The notes beneath the pieces are model-generated. The model made no database searches. It was not told the origin of the DNA and saw only the letters and a list, made by a program, of their open reading frames with translations. DNA of 64,000 nucleotides. It comes from Rhodoferax sp. Lineage in GTDB: Bacteria; Pseudomonadota; Gammaproteobacteria; Burkholderiales; Burkholderiaceae_C. The stretch spans positions 62,001 to 126,000 of the forward strand of contig PKWM01000022.1 in the NCBI GenBank assembly GCA_003133245.1. The letters are read 5' to 3'. Both the position numbers and the translations under genes were made by a program. Below, in pieces: positions 8,391 through 16,523 of this stretch (the first letter of the stretch is position 1; the number at the start of each line of letters is the position of its first letter).

Positions 8391-9256
8391 CTGGCCTTGC
8401 TCCGTCCCAGCAAGCCATGCGGGAACAATAACAACAACACAATCATCGCCGCATAAATCACAAATGCGCCGATCTCGGGTACGTAATATTTTCCGGCGAT
8501 GTCGGCAACGCCCAGCAACAGTGCCGCCAGCAAGGTTCCGATCACCGAACCCGCACCACCAACCACGACGACCAGTAAAAAGTACACGAGGAACTTGAGG
8601 GCGAAATTCGGGTCCAGTCCGATGACGTTGATGCCGAGCGCGCCGCCTAATCCGGCTAAGCCGCTACCGATTGCGAACGTGACCTGAAATACCCGCTCGA
8701 CCCGAATTCCCATCGCCTCTGCTGTGCGCTGATTGTCCACTGAGGCGCGGATCATGGCGCCAAAGCGGGTACGTTCCAGGCCGAACACCAGCGCCGCCGT
8801 AATCGCGGCACCGACTGCCATCAGGAACAAGCGGTAGCGCGACAGATCGACTCCCAACACCGAGAGCTGACCGTTCAGTGCGTCGGGCAGCAGAACCGGC
8901 TGCTGCCCCGGTCCCCAAAAGAAGTTGGCCGCAGCGATCGAAATGAAAATAATGCCGACTGTCAGCAGCACCTGATTGAGCGCGCTGCTGCGGTAGAGCG
9001 GCCGGTACAAGGGGCGCTCCAGCAACAGGCTGGCCAGTGCCACCACGCAAAAAACGATTGGTAGCGCCGGAAGAAAACCGATGCCCACGCGTGCCATCAG
9101 AGTCACCAGCAGGTAGCCACCAGCCATCGCGAACACGCCGTGCGCCAGATTGATGAAGCCCATCAGACCGAGCGTGATCGACAACCCGACTGAGATCAGA
9201 AACAGCAGCGTGCCATAGGCCAGACCGTCGAACAATACGCCAAGAAAATTATGCAC
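8387..9256 (-). CDS. livH: branched-chain-type ABC transporter permease LivH
   Basis: A 289-residue integral membrane protein with LivH features: an N-terminal GLAYGTLLFLISVGLSITLG helix, FINLAHGVF, the coupling motif RTAEAMGIRVERVF and a C-terminal FPHGLLGRSKAR. It is the partner permease of LivM. It begins 13 bases after the binding-protein gene and overlaps livM by 4 bases. Confidence 0.88.
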   Translation of the reverse strand: MHNFLGVLFDGLAYGTLLFLISVGLSITLGLMGFINLAHGVFAMAGGYLLVTLMARVGIGFLPALPIVFCVVALASLLLERPLYRPLYRSSALNQVLLTVGIIFISIAAANFFWGPGQQPVLLPDALNGQLSVLGVDLSRYRLFLMAVGAAITAALVFGLERTRFGAMIRASVDNQRTAEAMGIRVERVFQVTFAIGSGLAGLGGALGINVIGLDPNFALKFLVYFLLVVVVGGAGSVIGTLLAALLLGVADIAGKYYVPEIGAFVIYAAMIVLLLLFPHGLLGRSKAR

Positions 9257-9269
9257 GTGGCTGCGAGGA

Positions 9270-10424
9270 TTATTTACCCGGATCCTTCACGGCGTTGATC
9301 GTCTCGAATTCGACGTTGTACAGTTTGCCATTCACTTTCTTGACTTCGCGTACATACACATTTTGCACGATGTCCCGGGTCTCGGGGTCGATCTGGATCG
9401 GGCCGCGCGGGCTGAGGAGCTTCATGCCTTTCAGCACCTGCATTGCCTTGTCGCCGTCGATGTTGCCCTTGAGTTGCCGCACCACTTCATAGATGGCGGC
9501 CATGCCGTCATAAGCGCCGACCGCCATGAAGTTGGGCCGGGTCTTGGGGTCGATTTGGCTGTAGGCGGCAAGAAACGCCTTGTTCTCCGGGGACACGTGA
9601 GCGGCGGAGTATTGGTGCGTTGAGATGACGCCTAACGCATTGTCTCCAAGCGCTTCGATCACGCCGTCTTCGGTCACGTCGCCAGTTGACAGCAGCTTGA
9701 TCCCGGCCTTGGCCAGGCCGCGCTCATTGTAGGCTTTCATGAATCCGACGGCCATTTCGCCAGCCGGCACGAAGACGAACACCGCCTCGGGTTTGCCGTC
9801 TTTAACGCGCTGGACGAAGGGTCCGAACTCAGGGTTTGTCAACGGAACTCGCAGCTCGCCCACCACTTGGCCGCCCATTTTTGTGAAGGCCTTTTTGAAC
9901 GTGTCTTCCGCATCATGGCCAGGACCGTAGTCCGCAACCACCGTGAAAACCTTGCGCACGCCGTTGCGGTAGGCCCATTGGGCCATCGGCTCGGTCACTT
10001 GCGCCAGCGTGAACGAGGTACGCACAATGTAGGGCGACTTGGCCGTAATCACCGAGGTCGCGGCGTTCATGATGATCGTGGGTATCTTCGCTTCGGTCGC
10101 GATCGGCGCTACCGCCAGCGCATTTGGCGTGAGACCGAATCCGGCCAGGAAATCGACTTTGTCCTTCACCACCAGCTCTTGCGCGAGCCGCTTTGCAACG
10201 TCCGGCGCGGGCCCCGTGGTGTCCTTGATGATCAGCTCTATTTTTTTGCCTGCGACGGTATCGCCATGCTGCTTCATGTACGCCTTTGCACCGTTTGTAA
10301 TCTGCAGACCGAAGTCGGCAAAAGTGCCAGTCATCTCAACCAGCAAGCCGACCTTGATGGTGTCCGCCGCCCAGCTTTGGACGCTTGCCAGTGCAAACAC
10401 TGCGAGCAGTATCAGTTTCTTCAT
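9270..10424 (-). CDS. periplasmic substrate-binding protein of branched-chain-type ABC importer
   Basis: A 384-residue LivJ/LivK-type (periplasmic binding fold I) protein with a clear signal peptide (MKKLILLAVFALASVQSWA, cleavage about residue 19). The mature part begins DTIKVGLLVEMTGTFADFG, as in HAAT-family receptors, and holds the LSPRGPIQIDPETRDIVQNV segment. It captures the ligand in the periplasm and delivers it to LivHM. First gene of the operon; the promoter should lie in 10425-10532. The ligand is unknown; the CoA ligase at the end of the operon suggests an aromatic acid. Confidence 0.87.
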   Translation of the reverse strand: MKKLILLAVFALASVQSWAADTIKVGLLVEMTGTFADFGLQITNGAKAYMKQHGDTVAGKKIELIIKDTTGPAPDVAKRLAQELVVKDKVDFLAGFGLTPNALAVAPIATEAKIPTIIMNAATSVITAKSPYIVRTSFTLAQVTEPMAQWAYRNGVRKVFTVVADYGPGHDAEDTFKKAFTKMGGQVVGELRVPLTNPEFGPFVQRVKDGKPEAVFVFVPAGEMAVGFMKAYNERGLAKAGIKLLSTGDVTEDGVIEALGDNALGVISTHQYSAAHVSPENKAFLAAYSQIDPKTRPNFMAVGAYDGMAAIYEVVRQLKGNIDGDKAMQVLKGMKLLSPRGPIQIDPETRDIVQNVYVREVKKVNGKLYNVEFETINAVKDPGK

Positions 10425-10532
10425 TTTGTGTCTCCAAATATTTAAATTGTAGATAACGTTCCGACGTTGGATTATGTCTCTTTTCCCCCTGTCGGCAACG
10501 CATCAAGCCAAACACGATGGACGATTTTGACC

Positions 10533-11597
10533 TCATACTTGTAGGGGGTCTTCCTGCATCGCCTCGATCTGTTCTTCAAGCATTTGCACCTGGCCCTGCC
10601 AGTAGTCGCTGGAGCCAAACCACGGAAAGTTGATTGGAAAGGTGGGGTCGCTCCAGCGCCGCGCCAGCCAGGCGCTGTAGTGAATCAGGCGCAGCGTGCG
10701 CAAGGGCTCGATCAGCGCCGTTTCGCGCCGGTCAAAGGCGCGGAACTGCTCGTAGCCATCAACCAGGCACCCGAGTTGACGGCTGCGTTGCGTGCGGTCG
10801 CCGCTGAGTAGCATCCACAGGTCTTGCACTGCCGGCCCGGTGCGGGCATCGTCCAGATCGACAAAGTGCGGCCCGGGACCGGCGCTGGCGACGGATTCCA
10901 GCGGTGTCCACAGAATGTTGCCGGGGTGGCAGTCGCCGTGCAGACGCAGCAATTTGATGGGTTCAATTTCCAGACCGCCGGGACCACTTGGGCTACTGGC
11001 ACCGGTCAAGCAGGGATGCGTCGCGATCAAATCCAGCGCCGCTTGCGACGCCTTGGCCCAGCGCGACTGCACGTCCAGCGGCACCTGGTCGTGGCTGAGC
11101 AGCCACTCACGCGAGGCGATGCCAAACGTTTGCAGGTCCAGCGCCGGACGGCTGACAAAGGGTTTGGCCGCGCCGACGCTGTGAATGCGCGCCAGAAAGC
11201 GCCCAATCCATTCCAGCACCTCGGCGTCGTCAAGCTCGGGTGGCCGTCCACCTCGGCTCGGGCTGATGCTGAAGGCGAAACCGCCAAAGTGATGCAGTGT
11301 GTCGGCGTTGAGCGACAGCGGTGCCACCACCGGAATTTCTGCCGCCATCAGCTCGGTTGAAAAAGAATGCTCTTCCAGGATTTGCGCCTCGCTCCAGCGC
11401 CCGGGCCGGTAAAACTTGGCCACCACCACGGCACCGTCTTCCAGGTGCAATTGATAGACCCGGTTCTCGTAGGAGTTCAGCGCCAGTTGGCGCCCGTCGC
11501 CGAAGAGCCCGACGCTGGCCAGCGCGTCCATGACGACGTCAGGCGTGAGGGTCTGATAAGCATGGGGCCCGGTAGCAGAGGGTGAGCTTGACAACAT
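10533..11597 (-). CDS. srkA: SrkA/RdoA (YihE)-family protein kinase
   Basis: A 354-residue kinase-fold protein of the SrkA (stress response kinase A, formerly YihE/RdoA) family, a cytoplasmic Ser/Thr kinase that in E. coli protects stressed cells. NSYENRVYQL and VVVAKFYRPGRW supply the ATP-binding Lys. LRLHGDCHPGNILW is the catalytic loop (Asp, Asn), HFVDLDDA carries the metal-binding Asp, and the C-terminal FPINFPWFGSSDYWQGQ is typical of the family. ATG 11597 is preferred to the upstream 11687 frame extension, which looks non-coding. Confidence 0.85.
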   Translation of the reverse strand: MLSSSPSATGPHAYQTLTPDVVMDALASVGLFGDGRQLALNSYENRVYQLHLEDGAVVVAKFYRPGRWSEAQILEEHSFSTELMAAEIPVVAPLSLNADTLHHFGGFAFSISPSRGGRPPELDDAEVLEWIGRFLARIHSVGAAKPFVSRPALDLQTFGIASREWLLSHDQVPLDVQSRWAKASQAALDLIATHPCLTGASSPSGPGGLEIEPIKLLRLHGDCHPGNILWTPLESVASAGPGPHFVDLDDARTGPAVQDLWMLLSGDRTQRSRQLGCLVDGYEQFRAFDRRETALIEPLRTLRLIHYSAWLARRWSDPTFPINFPWFGSSDYWQGQVQMLEEQIEAMQEDPLQV

Positions 11598-11669
11598 GCG
11601 CGCATTGTCGCGCCTATGGATATTTTCCAAAATGATGACAGGCCAAACCCGACTCGGCATGCGGTGAGG

Positions 11670-11850
11670 ATCAGGCCGCTGGGGCACTCAGCTTCGCGGC
11701 TGTCCCCCGGCCTTTGGCCTCCTCTACCTACGCGGAACACCTAGGCAGCCCGATTTGCGCTGGATCAGGCTGCCTGGATGCTCTGCTTCGTGTCCCCCGC
11801 CCTTGCGGGCTCCTCCTTTACCTACGCAGAACACCCAGGCACCCCGATCC
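11670..11850. repeat. two imperfect tandem copies of an intergenic repeat
   Basis: Two copies of about 88 bases follow each other (about 11670-11757 and 11763-11850). They share a GGATCAGGC start, a C-rich block (TGTCCCCC...GGCC or TGCGGGCTCCTC), TACCTACGC(G/A)GAACAC and CCCGAT. The C-rich blocks contain short hairpins. Position and composition fit a dispersed non-coding repeat of Comamonadaceae. No gene is seen in 11598-12125 apart from this and the next repeat. Confidence 0.6.
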
Positions 11851-11951
11851 CGGTGATTTGGTATTCGAGTTCGAGTTCAAAAAACCAAGTCGACACTTCT
11901 GAGTAGCAGGGTAGGGGTACATGCAAAAGTGAGGTAAAGAAGGATGAGTTA

Positions 11952-12039
11952 TTGGGGTCAGACACCAATTTCGCTACGGCGCTAAGCGCCGTACCCTGCC
12001 GTCAGCCGAAGGCTGGGCGAATTTGGGCTCTGACCCCAA
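11952..12039. repeat. GGGGTCAGA-type dispersed repeat, copy A
   Basis: An 88-base element bounded by inverted ends TTGGGGTCAGA and TCTGACCCCAA, with an internal GGCGCTAAGCGCC palindrome and a CAGCCGAAGGCTGGGCGAAT block. A second copy lies at 17913-18001 in the opposite orientation. It sits in the gap between the convergently placed repeats and the MocR gene. Confidence 0.7.
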
Positions 12040-12125
12040 AAACTCACGAACGGCGGCGTGTGCCACCGCCCGGCTGCGGAGCCACCCGCTGCGTTGCCTT
12101 CGGCCCACACACGGTCGGATCAAAA

Positions 12126-13523
12126 TCAGTGGCTGCTTTGACACTGGTTTTCCAGGAAAACCATGATCGCCGGATCGTCGCTAAAGGCCACGTTAAATCT
12201 GAGCCAGGAACTGGGCTGTAGATTCGGGCTGAACAAATGACCAGGCCCAAGCAAAATATCCTGTTCCGCCGCTTTGTAAGCCAGCACGGCAGAATCGGGG
12301 ATGCCAGGATGGCGCGTCCACAAAAACATTCCGGCCTTGGGCTCGGTGAAAATCTCGAAGCCAATACTGAGCAAGCGCGCTGCCGCAGCCACATGCGCTT
12401 TGGCTAGGCGCTCACGCAAACTCTTGACATGCTTGCGCCAACGACCATCGAGCAAGGCACCATAGGCCAGGCGCTCGGTGAACTCAGAGGAAGTCAAGCC
12501 CGCGATCATTTTGAGTTGCGCCAGGTCTTCCAGCAAATCCGGGTTGGCGGCCAGGTAACCGACCCGGATATTGGGTGAAATTGTTTTGGAAAAACTGCCA
12601 ATATAGACGACGCGGTTGAGCTGATCCAGACTGGCCAGCGAAGGCCGGGGTTCGAGGTCCAGGTCGGCGTTGATATCGTTTTCCACCACCAGAAAATCAT
12701 GCTTGTCGGCCAGTTGCATGACGCGGTGCAAATGCGCCAATTGGGCGACCGAGCCGGTCGGACTCTGCAACCGGGGTTGGGTAAAAAACACCTTGGGCTG
12801 ATGCGCCAGGACCAATTGCTCCAGTGCTACCAGGTCGTAGCCCGTGGGCGTGCGCGGCACGCCAATCAAGCGGGCACCGAGGAAGCGCAGCGAAAAAAGC
12901 AAATTGGGGTAGCCCGGCTCGTCCACCAGCACCGCGTCGCCTGGCCGCACCAGGCGACGCGCCGCCAGGTCCATCGCCTGGCTCGAACCCTGCGTCAGCA
13001 GCACTTGCTCGGAACTGACGGCGACCTCCTTCTCGGCCAGCAAATCTCGCACCAGTTGACGCAGCGGCGGATAACCCTTGGGCTCACCGTAGCCACCGAA
13101 GTCCATGTCATCAGTGGCCAGGCTGCGCAGGCTGCGCCGCACGCCGTCCTGGAACAGCCAGTCGCCGGGCAACCAACCGCAGCCGGGCTTCATGCGCAGC
13201 GCTCGGTTCTCAAAAATCCGGCGCAAATACCACATCGAGTCAAAACTGAAATTCGGTGCCTGTCCCGGCACGCCCGAATCCGTTGCGGGGCGTTGCTTCA
13301 CAAAAAACCCGGAATGAGGGCGCGACGCAAAGTAGCCCTGAGCCACTAGCCGATCATAGGCATCGACCACGGTGAATACGCTTACCTCATGGGCGTGGGC
13401 AAATTGGCGGATCGACGGGGCTTTGGAGCCAGCGCGCAGGGAACCGTTATCAATGACCTGACGAAAACCCTCCACGATTTGCAGCACCAGGGGCGTTGAA
13501 TTCTGTGGATGAAGAGAAAACAT
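12126..13523 (-). CDS. gabR: MocR/GabR-type transcriptional regulator (GntR HTH + aminotransferase-like domain)
   Basis: A 465-residue MocR-family protein. The N-terminal GntR winged helix is at about 15-75 (FRQVIDNGSLRAGSKAPSIR, AHEVSVFTVVDAYDRLVAQG), a linker follows, and then a fold-type I aminotransferase-like domain (YGEPKGYPPLRQLVRDLL, LTQGSSQAMDLAARRLVRPG, YIGSFSKTISPNIRVGY with the PLP-binding Lys). It lies head-to-head with gabT, 145 bases apart, the arrangement of GabR regulators that sense GABA through PLP and control gabTD. The assignment rests on this context. The gene symbol is inferred. Confidence 0.82.
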   Translation of the reverse strand: MFSLHPQNSTPLVLQIVEGFRQVIDNGSLRAGSKAPSIRQFAHAHEVSVFTVVDAYDRLVAQGYFASRPHSGFFVKQRPATDSGVPGQAPNFSFDSMWYLRRIFENRALRMKPGCGWLPGDWLFQDGVRRSLRSLATDDMDFGGYGEPKGYPPLRQLVRDLLAEKEVAVSSEQVLLTQGSSQAMDLAARRLVRPGDAVLVDEPGYPNLLFSLRFLGARLIGVPRTPTGYDLVALEQLVLAHQPKVFFTQPRLQSPTGSVAQLAHLHRVMQLADKHDFLVVENDINADLDLEPRPSLASLDQLNRVVYIGSFSKTISPNIRVGYLAANPDLLEDLAQLKMIAGLTSSEFTERLAYGALLDGRWRKHVKSLRERLAKAHVAAAARLLSIGFEIFTEPKAGMFLWTRHPGIPDSAVLAYKAAEQDILLGPGHLFSPNLQPSSWLRFNVAFSDDPAIMVFLENQCQSSH

Positions 13524-13541
13524 GGGTAGCGACTAAGGGTT

Positions 13542-13601
13542 TATATGTAGTGGCCGTCTTTGCTGCACAGTACGCCCCTGAAAGCAGACTGTCTGTATAT
13601 G
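13542..13601. promoter_or_regulatory. divergent gabR/gabT control region with TATATG direct repeats
   Basis: The 145-base space between the divergent genes carries two direct TATATG copies (13542-13547 and 13596-13601) in similar context (TATATGTAGTGG, TATATGGTAACC). GabR-type regulators bind direct repeats in such positions. Assignment as operator is inference. Confidence 0.25.
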
Positions 13602-13668
13602 GTAACCGGGCTGACTTGAGGCTAAATTAACTTTACTTTGGAAAACCCACAACAAGCACCGGATTGAT

Positions 13669-14967
13669 ATGCAACACGAACCCAACCTGACAAATGCCAA
13701 CCTGATGGCCCGGCGGCGCGCTGCCATCCCGCGCGGCGTTGGTCAAAGCCACGAAGTCTTCATCGCCCGCAGTGAAAACGCCGAGATCTGGGATGTCGAA
13801 GGCAAACGCTACATCGACTTTGCCGGTGGCATTGCGGTGCTCAACACCGGGCATTGCAACCCAACGGTGATTGCCGCCGTCAAAGCCCAGCTCGACCTTT
13901 ACACCCATACCTGTTTTCAGGTGCTGGCCTACGAACCTTATGTCGAATTGGCTGAGCGCATCAACGCCCTGGCACCCGGCGACTTTCCAAAGAAAACCCT
14001 GTTCCTGACCACGGGTGCCGAGGCGATCGAGAACGCGGTCAAAATTGCTCGCGCTTACACCAAACGCGCCGCCATCATTGCCTTTACCAGCAGTTACCAC
14101 GGTCGCACGCTGCTCACCCTGGGTTTGACCGGCAAAGTGGCACCCTACAAGACCGGCTTTGGCCCTTTTCCGCCAGAGATCTTCCACGCCCAGTTTCCCA
14201 ATGCGCTGCACGGTGTCAGCGTCGATGAATCCATCGCTTCGATCGAGTCGATCTTCAAGAACGATGTTGAAGCCAGCCGCGTCGCTGCCATCATCGTCGA
14301 ACCGGTGCAAGGCGAAGGCGGTTTCAATGTGGCGTCACCAGAATTCCTGCAACGCTTGCGCACGCTGTGCGACGAGCATGGCATTTTGCTGATTGTTGAC
14401 GAGATTCAAACCGGTGCCGGGCGCACCGGCACCTGGTTTGCGGTGGAGCAGAGCGGCATCGAGCCCGACATGATCACGCTGGCCAAATCAATGGCCGGTG
14501 GTTTTCCGATCTCGGCCGTGGTCGGTCGCGCCGAGGTGATGGACGCACCCACATCGGGGGGCTTGGGCGGCACCTATGCCGGCAGCCCCATGGCGTGTGC
14601 GGCAGCACTGGCGGTACTCAAGGTCTTTGAAAATGAAAAACTGATCGAGCGCAGCCGCAAGCTGGGCGATCGCTTGACCGCCAGCTTGAAAAAAATGGCC
14701 GCACATAACCCTTGCATTGCCGACGTGCGGGGCTTGGGGGCGATGGTGGCAATGGAACTGTGCAAAGGGGGCAATATTGACCAACCCGATGCCGACCTGG
14801 CCAAACGCCTGGTGGCAGAGGCGACCAGGCGCGGTCTCATCCTGCTGTCGTGCGGCACCTCGGGAAACGTCATTCGCATACTGGTGCCACTGACCGCCAG
14901 CGACGCGCTGGTCGATGAAGGGCTGGCCATCATCGATGCCGCACTGACGGCGACTCAGGTGGGTTGA
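13669..14967 (+). CDS. gabT: 4-aminobutyrate-2-oxoglutarate aminotransferase
   Basis: A 432-residue class III PLP aminotransferase close to GabT. FAGGIAVLNTGHCNPTVIAA, LTTGAEAIENAVKIARAYT, YHGRTLLTLGLTGK, VDEIQTGAGRTGTWFA and the PLP lysine in MITLAKSMAGGFPISAVVGR are all present. It converts GABA and 2-oxoglutarate to succinate semialdehyde and glutamate in the cytosol. The divergent MocR regulator, and gabD 68 bases downstream, fit the GABA shunt. Confidence 0.9.
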   Translation: MQHEPNLTNANLMARRRAAIPRGVGQSHEVFIARSENAEIWDVEGKRYIDFAGGIAVLNTGHCNPTVIAAVKAQLDLYTHTCFQVLAYEPYVELAERINALAPGDFPKKTLFLTTGAEAIENAVKIARAYTKRAAIIAFTSSYHGRTLLTLGLTGKVAPYKTGFGPFPPEIFHAQFPNALHGVSVDESIASIESIFKNDVEASRVAAIIVEPVQGEGGFNVASPEFLQRLRTLCDEHGILLIVDEIQTGAGRTGTWFAVEQSGIEPDMITLAKSMAGGFPISAVVGRAEVMDAPTSGGLGGTYAGSPMACAAALAVLKVFENEKLIERSRKLGDRLTASLKKMAAHNPCIADVRGLGAMVAMELCKGGNIDQPDADLAKRLVAEATRRGLILLSCGTSGNVIRILVPLTASDALVDEGLAIIDAALTATQVG

Positions 14968-15035
14968 ATTTTGCAAACCGCCTATTATTGGGTGCACCAT
15001 TCCACCTTCATCCTCAACTACTTCTAACACGCATC

Positions 15036-16514
15036 ATGAACCTGAAAACTTCCCCGTTTGCCCTGCTCAAAGACCCCTCGCTGCTCAAAACCGATGCGTT
15101 GATCAATGGCCAGTGGATCAAGGGCAGCAGCCGCTTTGATGTGCTTGACCCAGCCACCGGTGCCAGGCTCGCCGACGTTGCCAACCTCGGCCCGGCCGAT
15201 GCCCTGCAAGCCATTGCTGCGGCCAATGCGGCCTGGCCCGCCTGGCGCAGCAAGACGGCCAAAGAGCGCAGCATCATCCTGCGCAAATGGTTTGACCTGA
15301 TCATGGCGAATCAGGATGACCTGGGGCGCATCATGACCGCCGAAGAAGGTAAACCGCTGCCCGAAGCCAACGGCGAAATCGCTTACGGTGCCGCCTTTGT
15401 GGAATGGTTTGCCGAAGAAGCCAAACGTATCAATGGCGAGACGCTGCCGCAGTTTGACAACAACCGGCGCCTGCTGGTGCTGCGCCAGCCGATCGGCGTT
15501 TGCGCCGCCATCACACCGTGGAATTTTCCCATGGCAATGATCACGCGCAAAGTTTCGCCCGCGCTCGCTGCGGGCTGCCCGGTGGTGATCAAACCGGCCG
15601 AACTCACGCCTTTGAGCGCCCTGGCAGTGGCCGAGCTGGCCCTTCGTGCGGGCGTTCCGGCCGGTGTGCTCAACGTGCTCACGGCCGACGCTGACAATTC
15701 GATTGCGATTGGCAAAGTGCTGTGTGCCAGCGACATCGTGCGCCACATCAGCTTCACCGGTTCCACCGAAGTGGGACGCATCCTGCTGGCGCAATCGGCC
15801 CCCACGGTAAAAAAAATGTCGCTCGAACTCGGCGGCAACGCGCCCTTCATCGTGTTTGACGATGCCGATATCGACAGCGCTGTGGCCGGCGCCTTTGCCA
15901 GCAAATACCGCAATGCTGGACAGACCTGCATCTGCTCCAATCGGTACTATGTGCAGGAAGGCGTTTATGACGAATTCGTCAAGAAATTCGCTGCCAAAGT
16001 GGCTACCGTCAAGGTCGGCAACGGCTTTGATGAAGGCGTCAACCAGGGGCCGCTGATCGAAGAAGCCGCACTGCAAAAAGTGGAGCGCCATGTGCAGGAC
16101 GCGCTTGCCAAAGGAGCCCGCCTGCTCACCGGCGGCAAGCGGTTACCAGGCCTGTTTTTTGAACCCACTGTGATAGCCGATGCCAGCGCCGACATGCTCT
16201 GCGCGCGGGAAGAAACCTTTGGCCCGTTTGCGCCGGTGTTCAAGTTCCAGACCGAAGCGCAGGCAATAGATGCTGCCAACAACACCGAGTTTGGCCTGGC
16301 CAGCTACTTCTACAGCCGCGATGTCGGGCGCATCTTTCGCGTCACTGAAGCGCTGGAGTACGGCATGGTCGGCGTCAACGTCGGCATTCTGGCCACCGAG
16401 CACGTACCCTTTGGCGGCGTCAAGCAGTCCGGCCTGGGCCGCGAGGGTTCGCACCTCGGTATTGACGACTATGTAGAAGTCAAGTACGTCTGCATTGGCG
16501 ACATCCTGAAATAG
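15036..16514 (+). CDS. gabD: NAD(P)-dependent succinate-semialdehyde dehydrogenase
   Basis: A 492-residue aldehyde dehydrogenase of the GabD type. It oxidises succinate semialdehyde to succinate, feeding GABA carbon into the TCA cycle. Visible motifs are ITPWNFPMAMITRK, FTGSTEVGRIL, LELGGNAPFIVFDDAD with the general-base Glu, NAGQTCICSNR with the catalytic Cys, and a C-terminal [20 protein letters not shown] 15036 gives the family's usual start. A decayed, about 10-12% diverged partial copy lies at 33305-33509. Confidence 0.92.
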   Translation: MNLKTSPFALLKDPSLLKTDALINGQWIKGSSRFDVLDPATGARLADVANLGPADALQAIAAANAAWPAWRSKTAKERSIILRKWFDLIMANQDDLGRIMTAEEGKPLPEANGEIAYGAAFVEWFAEEAKRINGETLPQFDNNRRLLVLRQPIGVCAAITPWNFPMAMITRKVSPALAAGCPVVIKPAELTPLSALAVAELALRAGVPAGVLNVLTADADNSIAIGKVLCASDIVRHISFTGSTEVGRILLAQSAPTVKKMSLELGGNAPFIVFDDADIDSAVAGAFASKYRNAGQTCICSNRYYVQEGVYDEFVKKFAAKVATVKVGNGFDEGVNQGPLIEEAALQKVERHVQDALAKGARLLTGGKRLPGLFFEPTVIADASADMLCAREETFGPFAPVFKFQTEAQAIDAANNTEFGLASYFYSRDVGRIFRVTEALEYGMVGVNVGILATEHVPFGGVKQSGLGREGSHLGIDDYVEVKYVCIGDILK

Positions 16515-16523
16515 GGGTCAGCC

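Noticed and set aside
11640-12125. Possible insertion sequence between srkA and the MocR gene
   Set aside because: No transposase frame; the structure is explained by short non-coding repeats.
15024-16091. 355-codon minus-strand frame opposite gabD
   Set aside because: Composition is His/Gly/Arg-rich with no domain, and the plus strand encodes a clear dehydrogenase.
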